Assembly: GCA_964387935.1 (NCBI GenBank) | Contig: CAYLZN010000342.1 | Coordinates: forward strand, 1 to 6,195 | DNA length: 6,195 nucleotides | Source: CAYLZN01 sp964387935 | GTDB taxonomy: Bacteria; Acidobacteriota; Vicinamibacteria; Vicinamibacterales; JAFNAJ01 | Direction of reading: 5' to 3' | In this document: positions 1 through 5,896 of the stretch, piece after piece | Layout of the letters: each line of letters starts with the position of its first letter | How positions within the stretch are numbered: position 1 is the stretch's first letter | Translations under genes and position numbers: made by a program | Notes under the pieces: generated by a model | Database searches by the model: none | Seen by the model: the letters and a program-made list of their open reading frames with translations, nothing else | What the model was told of the DNA's origin: nothing

Positions 1-1212
1 CGCGGCGGACGTGTCTGCGGGGGCCGTCGGCGACAGCAGGGCTGGCGGCAGGTGGTCGACGTCGATCACCTCGCCCGGCGCGATGATGGTCGCGCGCTCG
101 ACGACGTTGCGGAGTTCACGCACGTTGCCGGGCCAGTCGTACTCGAGGAGGACGCGCAGGGCCGGGGCGGCGATCAGGCGCACGTTCTTCCCGTTACGCT
201 CGCTGAACTCCTGCACGAACGCCTGGGCCAGCAGTTCGACGTCCTCTCGCCGTTCGCGCAGGGGCGGCAGCTCGATGGGGAACACGTTCAGGCGGGAGTA
301 GAGGTCCTCACGCAGCTTGCCCGACTGCGCCGCCTCGGCGGGGTTCACGTTGGTGGCCGCGAGCACGCGGACGTCCACGGTGAGTTCCTGCCGGCCGCCG
401 ACCCGCCGAAATGCCCGCTCCTGGAGGACCCGCAGGAGCTTCACCTGCGTCGTCGGGGTCATCTCGGCGATCTCGTCGAGGAACAGCGTGCCGCGATGCG
501 CGAGCTCGAAGCAGCCGAGCCGTCGGTCGATGGCGCCCGTGAAGGCGCCTTTTTCGTGGCCGAAGATCTCGCTCTCGAGCAGCGTCTCGGGAATGGCCGC
601 GCAGTTCAGCGGGACGTACGGCTGCGAGGCCCGCGGGCTGAGCTGATGGATGGTCTGCGCGACCAGTTCCTTGCCCGTGCCGGACTCGCCCCAGATGAGC
701 ACCGAGGCCGTGGTCGGCGCCGCCTGTTCAATGGTGCGATACACGTGGCGCATGGCGGGGCTCTGACCGACGAGGCGGCCGAAGCTGCCCTTCTCGCGCA
801 ACTGCCTCCGCAGGATCTGGACCTCGCGCAGCGTGTTCGTCCGCTCGACGGCCTTGTCGAGCAGGATGCGCAGCCGCTGCGGATCCACCGGCTTGGTCAC
901 GTAGTCGTAGGCGCCCAGCTTCATCGCCTCCACGGCCGTCTCGACCGATCCCTGGGCCGTGAGGACGATGACCGAGACCTCGCCGAGGTGTGCGCGAAGC
1001 GCCCGCAGCAACCCGAGCCCGTCGAGCCTCGGCATGACGAGATCGGACACGACCACCGACGGACGGAACGCCTCGAAGCGGTCGAGCGCCTGCTGCCCGT
1101 CGGCCGCGCCCTCGGCCTCGAAGCCCCACGCACGCACGAGCTCGGTGAGGCCGGCCAGCGCGGAGCGGTCGTCCTCGACCACGAGCACCCGCTCGGGGAA
1201 TCGTTCAGCCAC
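1..1212 (-). CDS. Sigma-54-dependent response regulator, NtrC family (C-terminus cut by window edge)
   Basis: A response regulator that, once phosphorylated by a sensor kinase, would remodel sigma-54 RNA polymerase by ATP hydrolysis. The 404 visible residues hold a receiver domain (about 8-120) with acidic pair D14/D15, phospho-acceptor D57 in SDLVMPRLDG, T85 and K107. A charged, helical linker (about 119-141) follows. The AAA+ domain (about 146-378) has Walker A GESGTGKE at 175-182, the sigma-54 contact loop GAFTGA at 222-227, Walker B GTLFLDEIAEM at 241-251, EDLYSRLNVFPI at 302-313 and WPGNVREL at 360-367. All key residues are intact, so it should be active. The reading frame is open to base 1, and the usual C-terminal Fis-type helix-turn-helix lies outside the window. 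The GTG start at 1212 is chosen because of the AGGGAGA ribosome site just upstream and because the receiver domain begins directly after it. No sensor kinase is visible, so its signal and targets are unknown; a kinase may lie beyond the left edge. Confidence 0.96.
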   Translation of the reverse strand, partial: MAERFPERVLVVEDDRSALAGLTELVRAWGFEAEGAADGQQALDRFEAFRPSVVVSDLVMPRLDGLGLLRALRAHLGEVSVIVLTAQGSVETAVEAMKLGAYDYVTKPVDPQRLRILLDKAVERTNTLREVQILRRQLREKGSFGRLVGQSPAMRHVYRTIEQAAPTTASVLIWGESGTGKELVAQTIHQLSPRASQPYVPLNCAAIPETLLESEIFGHEKGAFTGAIDRRLGCFELAHRGTLFLDEIAEMTPTTQVKLLRVLQERAFRRVGGRQELTVDVRVLAATNVNPAEAAQSGKLREDLYSRLNVFPIELPPLRERREDVELLAQAFVQEFSERNGKNVRLIAAPALRVLLEYDWPGNVRELRNVVERATIIAPGEVIDVDHLPPALLSPTAPADTSAA

Positions 1213-1217
1213 GGTAG

Positions 1218-1224
1218 TCTCCCT
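1218..1224 (-). promoter_or_regulatory. Shine-Dalgarno of the response regulator
   Basis: On the minus strand AGGGAGA lies five bases before the GTG at 1212-1210. It fixes that start codon. It is the only convincing Shine-Dalgarno sequence in the window; the plus-strand genes have weak ones or none. Confidence 0.7.
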
Positions 1225-1230
1225 GCGGGC

Positions 1231-1238
1231 AGTGTACC
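1231..1238 (-). promoter_or_regulatory. Possible -10 element of the response regulator promoter
   Basis: Read on the minus strand this is GGTACACT, with TACACT matching four of six bases of the TATAAT consensus. It ends 18 bases before the GTG start. Transcription would begin near 1224, right at the Shine-Dalgarno, giving a very short leader. I see no clear -35 hexamer. The same stretch (1224-1239) can also be read as a degraded sigma-54 site, because it keeps GG-N10-GC (TGGTAC, then CCGC in place of TTGC). The -12 part is poor, and a start about 12 bases downstream would leave no room for the Shine-Dalgarno, so I prefer the -10 reading. Both are inferences. Confidence 0.3.
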
Positions 1239-1294
1239 ACCGGCGTCCGGCGTGCCCCCCGGGCGCGCCGCGCGGGCGCATGGACCCCAGCGAT

Positions 1295-1302
1295 GGTAAA
1301 GT
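1295..1302 (+). promoter_or_regulatory. Possible -10 element for a leaderless protease-glycan operon
   Basis: The sequence GGTAAAGT contains TAAAGT, four of six matches to TATAAT, preceded by TGG as in an extended -10 (TGN). Exactly six bases separate it from the GTG at 1309, so transcription would start at or next to the start codon. That spacing is typical of leaderless transcripts and fits the absence of any Shine-Dalgarno before 1309. No -35 match is visible. It would drive the protease gene and probably the genes behind it. Confidence 0.4.
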
Positions 1303-1308
1303 CCGGCT

Positions 1309-2163
1309 GTGCTCCCCCCGCAAGGCGACCCGGCGCTCGACCTGAGTGCGGCCGATGTTGTCGAACCCGGGAACGCGTCCACGGGCGTCTGCGGAGGCCC
1401 GGGCGCCGCGGAACAGGACGACACGCCGGTCGGACGCGACGAGCTCGTGTCGGCGGCCCCGGCAGACGCCTCGCGCCGGCGCCTGGCGTCGCTGGCCGAA
1501 GTGCTCATGTGCTCCGGCTTCCCGACCCAGCTCCTGATCACGGCGAGCCTCCTCGCCGCCGGACTCCGGCCGCTCGAGCCAGGTGGCGGGTTGTCGCTGC
1601 GCTTCATCGCGTGGCTCTCGCTGGTCGATACGGTGCTGCTCGTCGGCCTGGTTCTGCTCTTCCTGCGCGCGCACGGGGAACGCCCTGCAGACGCGCTCGT
1701 GGGGCATCGGCCGCGGTGGCGGGAGGTGGGGCTGGGAATGGCGCTCGTGCCGGCCGCCTTCGGGCTGGTGGCGCTCGCGGCCCTGGCCATCCAGTGGATC
1801 GCGCCCGGCTTGCGCGATCCGGAGGGCAACCCGCTGGCTGCGCTGCTCCGGGACAAGGAGAACATCGCCGTCTTCGCGGCGATCGCCGTCCTGGCCGGCG
1901 GGTGCCGCGAGGAGATCCAGCGCGGGTTCATCCTGCACCGCTTCGACCAGCACCTGGGCGGCCCCGCCGTCGGCCTCGCGGTCTTCAGCGTGGCATTCGG
2001 CCTGGGCCACGTGATGCAGGGCTGGGACGCCGCGATCCTGACGGCGCTGCTGGGCGCCTTCTGGGGTCTCGTGTACCTGGCGCGGCGCAGCATCCTCGCA
2101 CCGGTGGTGTGCCACGCGACGTTCAACCTGATCGAAGTCCTCTACCACGGGCTGTTCGCATGA
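1309..2163 (+). CDS. CPBP family intramembrane glutamic endopeptidase (Abi/Rce1-like)
   Basis: A 284-residue membrane protein of the CPBP (CAAX protease and bacteriocin-processing) family, which cleaves substrates within or near the membrane. All three family motifs are intact: EEIQR at 201-205 (EExxxR), FGLGH at 230-234 (FxxxH) and HATFN at 269-273 (HxxxN). Hydrophobic segments lie at about 70-86, 97-119, 140-165, 186-198, 219-235, 241-258 and 262-278. Residues 1-60 are polar, rich in Ala, Gly, Asp and Pro, and unlike the rest, so they are either a disordered cytoplasmic tail or a wrongly called start. Alternatives are GTG 1447, GTG 1501 and ATG 1507. I keep GTG 1309 because a -10-like element sits six bases upstream. 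The substrate is unknown. The last base of its alanine codon plus its TGA make the ATGA that starts the next gene, so the two are probably translationally coupled. Confidence 0.88.
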   Translation: MLPPQGDPALDLSAADVVEPGNASTGVCGGPGAAEQDDTPVGRDELVSAAPADASRRRLASLAEVLMCSGFPTQLLITASLLAAGLRPLEPGGGLSLRFIAWLSLVDTVLLVGLVLLFLRAHGERPADALVGHRPRWREVGLGMALVPAAFGLVALAALAIQWIAPGLRDPEGNPLAALLRDKENIAVFAAIAVLAGGCREEIQRGFILHRFDQHLGGPAVGLAVFSVAFGLGHVMQGWDAAILTALLGAFWGLVYLARRSILAPVVCHATFNLIEVLYHGLFA

Positions 2164-3572
2164 GGAGCCTCCGCGTCGGCCCGTGGATCGTTCCTCTGCT
2201 GTTCGCGCTCTCGCTGCCGGCCGTCACGCCACGCCTCTACGCGTCGGACGAAGTGCAGTACTTTGCGTACCTGCGGTCGCTCTGGTTCGACCGGGACGTG
2301 TCCTTCGACAACGAGTACCGCTACTTCTACGATCGCGGGGTGGCCGCGAGCCCGGGCTTCCACGAGACGTTCCTCGAGCGCACCACGGAGACCGGGCGGC
2401 GGATCAACTTCGGGACCCTCGGGTGCGCGCTGCTGTGGAGCCCCTTCTACGCGGGCGCCGACGTGCTGACCCGGCTGGCGGCCGGCCGTGACGGTGCCTG
2501 GGCCGCTGACGGGTTCAGCCAGCCCTACGTCACGGCCGTCGCGTTCGGCTCGGCGACCTACGGCGCCCTGGCCGTCTGGCTGGCGGCGCTGACGGCGCGG
2601 CGCTGGGCTGGACACGGCACGGCGGCCGCCCTGGTCGTCTGGGTCGGCACGCCACTCCTCTTCTACATGTATGTCGCGCCGCCGATGTCCCACGCCTGTT
2701 CCGCCTTTGCGGTCGCGGCATTCACGGCCGCCTGGCTGCGCGTGCGCGAGCGATGGACCGCGGGAGGCATGGTCCTCCTCGGCGCGCTGGCGGCCCTGAT
2801 GACCATGGTCCGCGAGCAGGACGCGTTCTTCGTGGCAGGTCCCCTGCTCGACTTCGGTCGCACCTGCCTGCGGACGCTGCGGGGCCGGAACGACCGCACC
2901 GGGCCCGGCCTCGGCGCCTTGCTCGGGCGTGCGTCTCTTGGCGTCCTGGCGGCCGCTGTCACCTACCTGCCCCAGGCACTCGCGTACCTGGCGCTGAACG
3001 GGCACATCGGCCCCTCGCGTCTCGTCGCCCGCAAGATGACGTGGACGGCTCCGCACGCCCTGGAGGTCCTGCTGTCGCCGTCGCACGGCTTCTTCTTCTG
3101 GACGCCGCTTGCGGTCCTGGCCCTCGTGGGGTTGCTGGCGCTCGCTGCCGGCGCCGGGACCCCCACGAGATCCGCTGAACCCGAGCGGAGGTGGATCGCG
3201 ATGTGTCTGCTGGCCATGGTGGCGGCACAGGTGTGGATCGCCGGCAGCGTGGAATCGTGGACCGTCGCAGGCGCATTTGGCCAGCGCCGGTTCGTGGCGC
3301 TGACGCTGGTGCTGACCGTCGGCGTTGCGGCCTTGCTCAGCCTGCCGTCGGCTCCGGCGCTCCGTCGGGTGGCCGCGGTGCTGATCGGCCTGAGCGTGTG
3401 GTGGAACCTCGGCCTCCTGGTGCAGTTCGGGGCCGGCCTGATGGATCGACAGCGACTGGACCCTGCCCGGAACGCCTACACGACATTTGTCACGTTGCCA
3501 GGACAGGCGCCGAGGCTCCTGTGGCGCTACCTGTTCGACCGCGAGTCCTTCTACCGGCGTTCGCCGCACTGA
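2160..3572 (+). CDS. Multi-pass membrane glycosyltransferase, GT-C / GT39-like
   Basis: A 470-residue integral membrane protein with about ten hydrophobic segments (roughly 9-21, 122-145, 153-172, 177-193, 203-217, 257-280, 311-330, 345-362, 378-395 and 402-424) and a soluble tail of about 45 residues. Right after the first membrane helix comes SDEVQY (29-34), an acidic DE pair in the first external loop. That is where GT-C enzymes such as the PMT/ArnT/GT39 group carry their catalytic acidic residues. A long external loop (about 30-120) rich in Tyr, Phe and Trp follows, and REQD lies at 218-221. Such enzymes transfer a sugar from a polyprenyl-phosphate donor on the outer face of the cytoplasmic membrane. 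The class is inferred from topology and this motif, not from a strong family signature; donor and acceptor are unknown. The ATG overlaps the upstream TGA and has no Shine-Dalgarno, which points to translational coupling with the protease gene. Confidence 0.75.
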   Translation: MRSLRVGPWIVPLLFALSLPAVTPRLYASDEVQYFAYLRSLWFDRDVSFDNEYRYFYDRGVAASPGFHETFLERTTETGRRINFGTLGCALLWSPFYAGADVLTRLAAGRDGAWAADGFSQPYVTAVAFGSATYGALAVWLAALTARRWAGHGTAAALVVWVGTPLLFYMYVAPPMSHACSAFAVAAFTAAWLRVRERWTAGGMVLLGALAALMTMVREQDAFFVAGPLLDFGRTCLRTLRGRNDRTGPGLGALLGRASLGVLAAAVTYLPQALAYLALNGHIGPSRLVARKMTWTAPHALEVLLSPSHGFFFWTPLAVLALVGLLALAAGAGTPTRSAEPERRWIAMCLLAMVAAQVWIAGSVESWTVAGAFGQRRFVALTLVLTVGVAALLSLPSAPALRRVAAVLIGLSVWWNLGLLVQFGAGLMDRQRLDPARNAYTTFVTLPGQAPRLLWRYLFDRESFYRRSPH

Positions 3573-3590
3573 TCGAGACGGGCCAGGACC

Positions 3591-4796
3591 GTGCGCCTCC
3601 TTTATCTCTCGGACATCCGGTTCCCGCTCGAGCGCGCCAACGGCATCCAGACCATGGAGACCTGCCATGCGCTGGCTCGCCGGGGCCACGACGTCACGCT
3701 CGTCGTACGACCCGACACGGCGACGCCCCCGCGAGACCCCTTCGCCTTCTACGGCCTGCCGCGACTGGACAGCTTCCACGTGGTGACGGTCCGGGTCCAC
3801 GGGAGCCCCACGACGCGCCGTGCCTCGTACCTGACCCAGGCCGTCCGGCATATGACATTCCGCGAGGCGGATGTCACGTTCACCCGGGATCTCGGGCTGG
3901 CAGCGTTCGCGCTGCGCCTGCCCCGGCGACTGAGGAGGCCACTGATCTACGAGTCGCACGGCCTGTCCGCGCAGGTGTCTGGTGACCTGGGCACGCTGCT
4001 CTCCACCGCGAACTCCGCGTCGCCTCGCAAGCAGAAGCGCCTCCTCGCGCGCGAACACGCCGTGTGGCGAAAGGCGGAAGGCTACGTCACGATCACCGCC
4101 GCGCTTGCCGAGGACCTCCGCACGCGTTTCGGCACGCGTGACGCGGTGGCCGTCGTTCCGGACGGCGTGCGCCTCCGCGGTGACCGTCAGTTCGTCGCGC
4201 CCGCGCCGACCGCGGCGCCGCTGGCGGTGTACGCCGGGCACCTGTACCCGTGGAAGGGCGTGGACACCCTGCTCCAGGCCCTGCCGCTCGCCCCCCGCCT
4301 GCGCGCGCTCATCGTCGGTGGTCATCCTCTCGAACCCGACCTGCCCCGGCTGAAGGCGCTCGCGGACACGCTCGGCGTCGCCTCGCGAGTGGCGTTCACC
4401 GGGCTGGTCCCGCCGGCGGAAGTGGCCGTGCACCTGGCCCTCGCTGACGTCCTCGTCCTGCCCAACACCGCCACGACGCTCTCGGCCCGGTACACGTCGC
4501 CGCTGAAACTGTTCGAGTACCTCGCGTCGGGGCGGCCCATCGTCGCGTCGGACCTCCCGGCGCTGCGCGAGATCCTGGAGCACGGCACGCACGCCTGGCT
4601 CGTGCCCCCGGGCGATGCCGTCGCGCTGGCACGAGCGATGGACGAGGTGACGAGCAACCGCGCGTTGGCCTGTCAGCTCGCGCAGGCCGCATACGACCTG
4701 GCACCCTCGTTCACGTGGGACGCCCGTGCGGCCCGGCTCGAGGCGTTGTGCAACGCCGTGCGCGCGATCTCGCTCCAACACCCCGGGCCGGGGTAA
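3591..4796 (+). CDS. GT-B fold glycosyltransferase, GT4-like
   Basis: A 401-residue cytoplasmic glycosyltransferase expected to move a sugar from a nucleotide-sugar to a lipid- or glycan-linked acceptor. The N-terminal Rossmann domain starts MRLLYLSDIRFP, followed by the loop around NGIQTME (17-23) and ALARRGHDVTLVV (27-39). YESHG is at 120-124 and VVPDGV at 188-193 marks the domain junction. The C-terminal donor domain has YAGHLYPWKG (214-223), with K222 in the phosphate-binding position, and SPLKLFEYLASGRPIVASDLP (303-323). In the EX7E region the second Glu is E309, but the first is replaced by Y301; this is seen in part of the GT4 family and need not mean loss of activity. The length is normal. 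The start is GTG, 18 bases after the previous stop, with only a weak AGGA placed too close (two bases) to it. The sugar donor cannot be told from the sequence. Confidence 0.9.
   Translation: MRLLYLSDIRFPLERANGIQTMETCHALARRGHDVTLVVRPDTATPPRDPFAFYGLPRLDSFHVVTVRVHGSPTTRRASYLTQAVRHMTFREADVTFTRDLGLAAFALRLPRRLRRPLIYESHGLSAQVSGDLGTLLSTANSASPRKQKRLLAREHAVWRKAEGYVTITAALAEDLRTRFGTRDAVAVVPDGVRLRGDRQFVAPAPTAAPLAVYAGHLYPWKGVDTLLQALPLAPRLRALIVGGHPLEPDLPRLKALADTLGVASRVAFTGLVPPAEVAVHLALADVLVLPNTATTLSARYTSPLKLFEYLASGRPIVASDLPALREILEHGTHAWLVPPGDAVALARAMDEVTSNRALACQLAQAAYDLAPSFTWDARAARLEALCNAVRAISLQHPGPG
4742..4757 (+). repeat. Short inverted repeat near the end of the glycosyltransferase gene
   Basis: GGCGTTG and CAACGCC form perfect 7-base arms around a two-base centre (TG). 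It lies inside the coding sequence (residues ALCNAV) about 35 bases upstream of the possible -10 at 4794. It could be a protein-binding dyad, or simply chance in GC-rich coding DNA. The two-base centre is too small for a stable RNA hairpin loop unless the inner pairs open. Confidence 0.35.
4781..4793 (+). repeat. GC-rich inverted repeat just before the glycosyltransferase stop codon
   Basis: CCCCGG and CCGGGG flank a single G, directly before the TAA stop at 4794. As RNA it could pair as CCCCG-GGC-CGGGG. No run of T follows, so it is not a standard intrinsic terminator; at most it is a weak pause or attenuation site, and it also fills the spacer upstream of the possible -10. Confidence 0.3.
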
Positions 4797-4799
4797 CAT
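4792..4799 (+). promoter_or_regulatory. Possible internal -10 element before the methyltransferase gene
   Basis: GGTAACAT has the same GGTANNNT form as the two elements in the divergent region. It includes the TAA stop of the upstream gene and ends 14 bases before the ATG at 4814, so a transcript would have a leader of only about eight bases. No -35 hexamer and no Shine-Dalgarno are visible. It may allow the methyltransferase and later genes to be transcribed separately from the upstream ones. Confidence 0.35.
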
Positions 4800-4813
4800 T
4801 CGTCGTTTGGGCC

Positions 4814-5890
4814 ATGGTGTCCGACCGCCTCCTCACGATCGTCCGCTGCCCTGACTGCCACCAGGCGCTCACGCGACAGGGGGCTGCACTGGTGTGCCGC
4901 GGCTGCGCGCGGCGCTTCGTCGGCGGGGCGGCGCACTACCTGGACCTGCGACCCTCGCAGACCTTCGCGGAAACCACGAAGTACACCGACGAGGCGCTTC
5001 ATGCCGACGCGCGGCACGAGCGCGTGTCACCCCCGCTGCTGGCCGCGGGCGTCCGCAACGACATGCTGCGGGCGTTCCTCCGGCCGACGCCCGCCGATCG
5101 GGTGATCGACCTCGGGTGCGGGAGCGGGCGGATGGCGCTCTGGAACGACGACCTCGGCGCCTGGACGGTGGGCGTGGACGTCAGCCCCTTCTTCGCGTCG
5201 GAAGCGCTGGCCCGCGTGGACCTGGTGCTCGGCGACCTGCGCGCGCTCCCGTTTCCGGACGGGACCTTCACCAAGGCCTATGCCCTCGACGTGCTCGAGC
5301 ACCTGTCCCCGGCGGCGCTGGCCGACGTGCTGCGCGAGGCGTCGCGGGTGCTCGCACCGGGAGGTCACCTCTTCGTCTACACGCACGTGCGCAAGAACTC
5401 GCCGATTGCCCTCGGCCTGCGCGCCATCAACGCGCTCGCGCGCGGCCTGGAGTCGGCAGGGGCGCTCGACATGACGCAGGAGCGGCTGCGCAAGTCCGAT
5501 CATCTCAACCCGCTCCGTGACATCCCGGAACTGTACGAGGTGGTCGGGCGAGCGGGCTTCCGAATCGCGCGGATCCGGTACTACACGCCGCTCATCGGCG
5601 GGTTCACCGAGAACATCGTGATGCGGGTGGCCGAACGCGCCATGGCACGGCGCGCGGCGCGACGGCTGGCGGCGGCGGGCACGGCCGCAGGCGACCTGAA
5701 GGCCGCGGCCGTGAAGGAGGCCCGGACGTCGGCCAAGGCGCGCCTGGCACGGGGCGGTCCGATGCTGGCAGCCCTGCGGGGCGTGACCTGGGTGATGAAG
5801 GCCGACCTCCTGCTGTTCGGCCGCATCCGATCGGGGCCCTTCTTCGCGCTGCTCGAAAAGGACGCGGGCGGATCGCCGCGACCGGTGTGA
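4814..5890 (+). CDS. Class I SAM-dependent methyltransferase with N-terminal zinc ribbon
   Basis: A 358-residue enzyme expected to transfer a methyl group from S-adenosylmethionine. It begins with a Trm112-like zinc ribbon (C12-P-D-C15 and C28-R-G-C31). The Rossmann methyltransferase domain follows: VIDLGCGSG at 97-105 (SAM-binding motif I), D122 in VGVDVS (ribose-binding acidic residue), D141 in LGDLRALPF, LDVLEH at 158-163, and VLAPGG at 179-184. An Ala/Arg/Lys-rich, probably helical stretch (about 270-315) comes next, and then a short hydrophobic end, ADLLLFGRIRSGPFFALL (330-347), that may touch the membrane. Lying between two glycosyltransferase genes, it most likely methylates a sugar or lipid-linked glycan; this is inferred from context. 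The ATG at 4814 is chosen because the zinc ribbon follows it at normal distance; the only upstream in-frame ATG (4715) lies deep inside the previous gene. The gap to that gene is 17 bases. Confidence 0.88.
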   Translation: MVSDRLLTIVRCPDCHQALTRQGAALVCRGCARRFVGGAAHYLDLRPSQTFAETTKYTDEALHADARHERVSPPLLAAGVRNDMLRAFLRPTPADRVIDLGCGSGRMALWNDDLGAWTVGVDVSPFFASEALARVDLVLGDLRALPFPDGTFTKAYALDVLEHLSPAALADVLREASRVLAPGGHLFVYTHVRKNSPIALGLRAINALARGLESAGALDMTQERLRKSDHLNPLRDIPELYEVVGRAGFRIARIRYYTPLIGGFTENIVMRVAERAMARRAARRLAAAGTAAGDLKAAAVKEARTSAKARLARGGPMLAALRGVTWVMKADLLLFGRIRSGPFFALLEKDAGGSPRPV

Positions 5891-5896
5891 CTGGCG

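Noticed and set aside
1224..1239. Sigma-54 promoter (minus strand TGGTAC...CCGC)
   Set aside because: GG and GC are correctly spaced, but the -12 half fits poorly, and the implied start near 1213 would exclude the strong Shine-Dalgarno at 1218-1224.
52..1299. A 415-codon open frame on the plus strand opposite the response regulator
   Set aside because: The minus-strand frame encodes a complete receiver plus AAA+ architecture with every motif intact. The plus-strand product is rich in Arg, His and Leu with no recognisable fold.
921..2126. A 401-codon minus-strand frame spanning the intergenic gap
   Set aside because: It crosses parts of two real genes on opposite strands, and its product is low-complexity Arg/Ser/Ala/Pro. 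It is a composition artefact.
1293..2159. In-frame upstream extension of the membrane glycosyltransferase to ATG 1293
   Set aside because: The added 289 residues are Arg/Gly/Ala-rich and overlap the CPBP protease gene, whose motifs lie in the other frame. The membrane protein begins sensibly at ATG 2160.
2142..4799. An 885-codon open frame on the minus strand
   Set aside because: It lies opposite the well-supported GT-C and GT-B genes. Its product is an Arg/Gln/Gly/Glu-rich sequence without domains or hydrophobic segments. Such frames arise in GC-rich DNA because stop codons are rare opposite codons with G or C in third position.
4781..4800. Rho-independent terminator after the GT-B gene
   Set aside because: The GC-rich inverted repeat has almost no loop and no following T run, and the next gene starts 17 bases later on the same strand.
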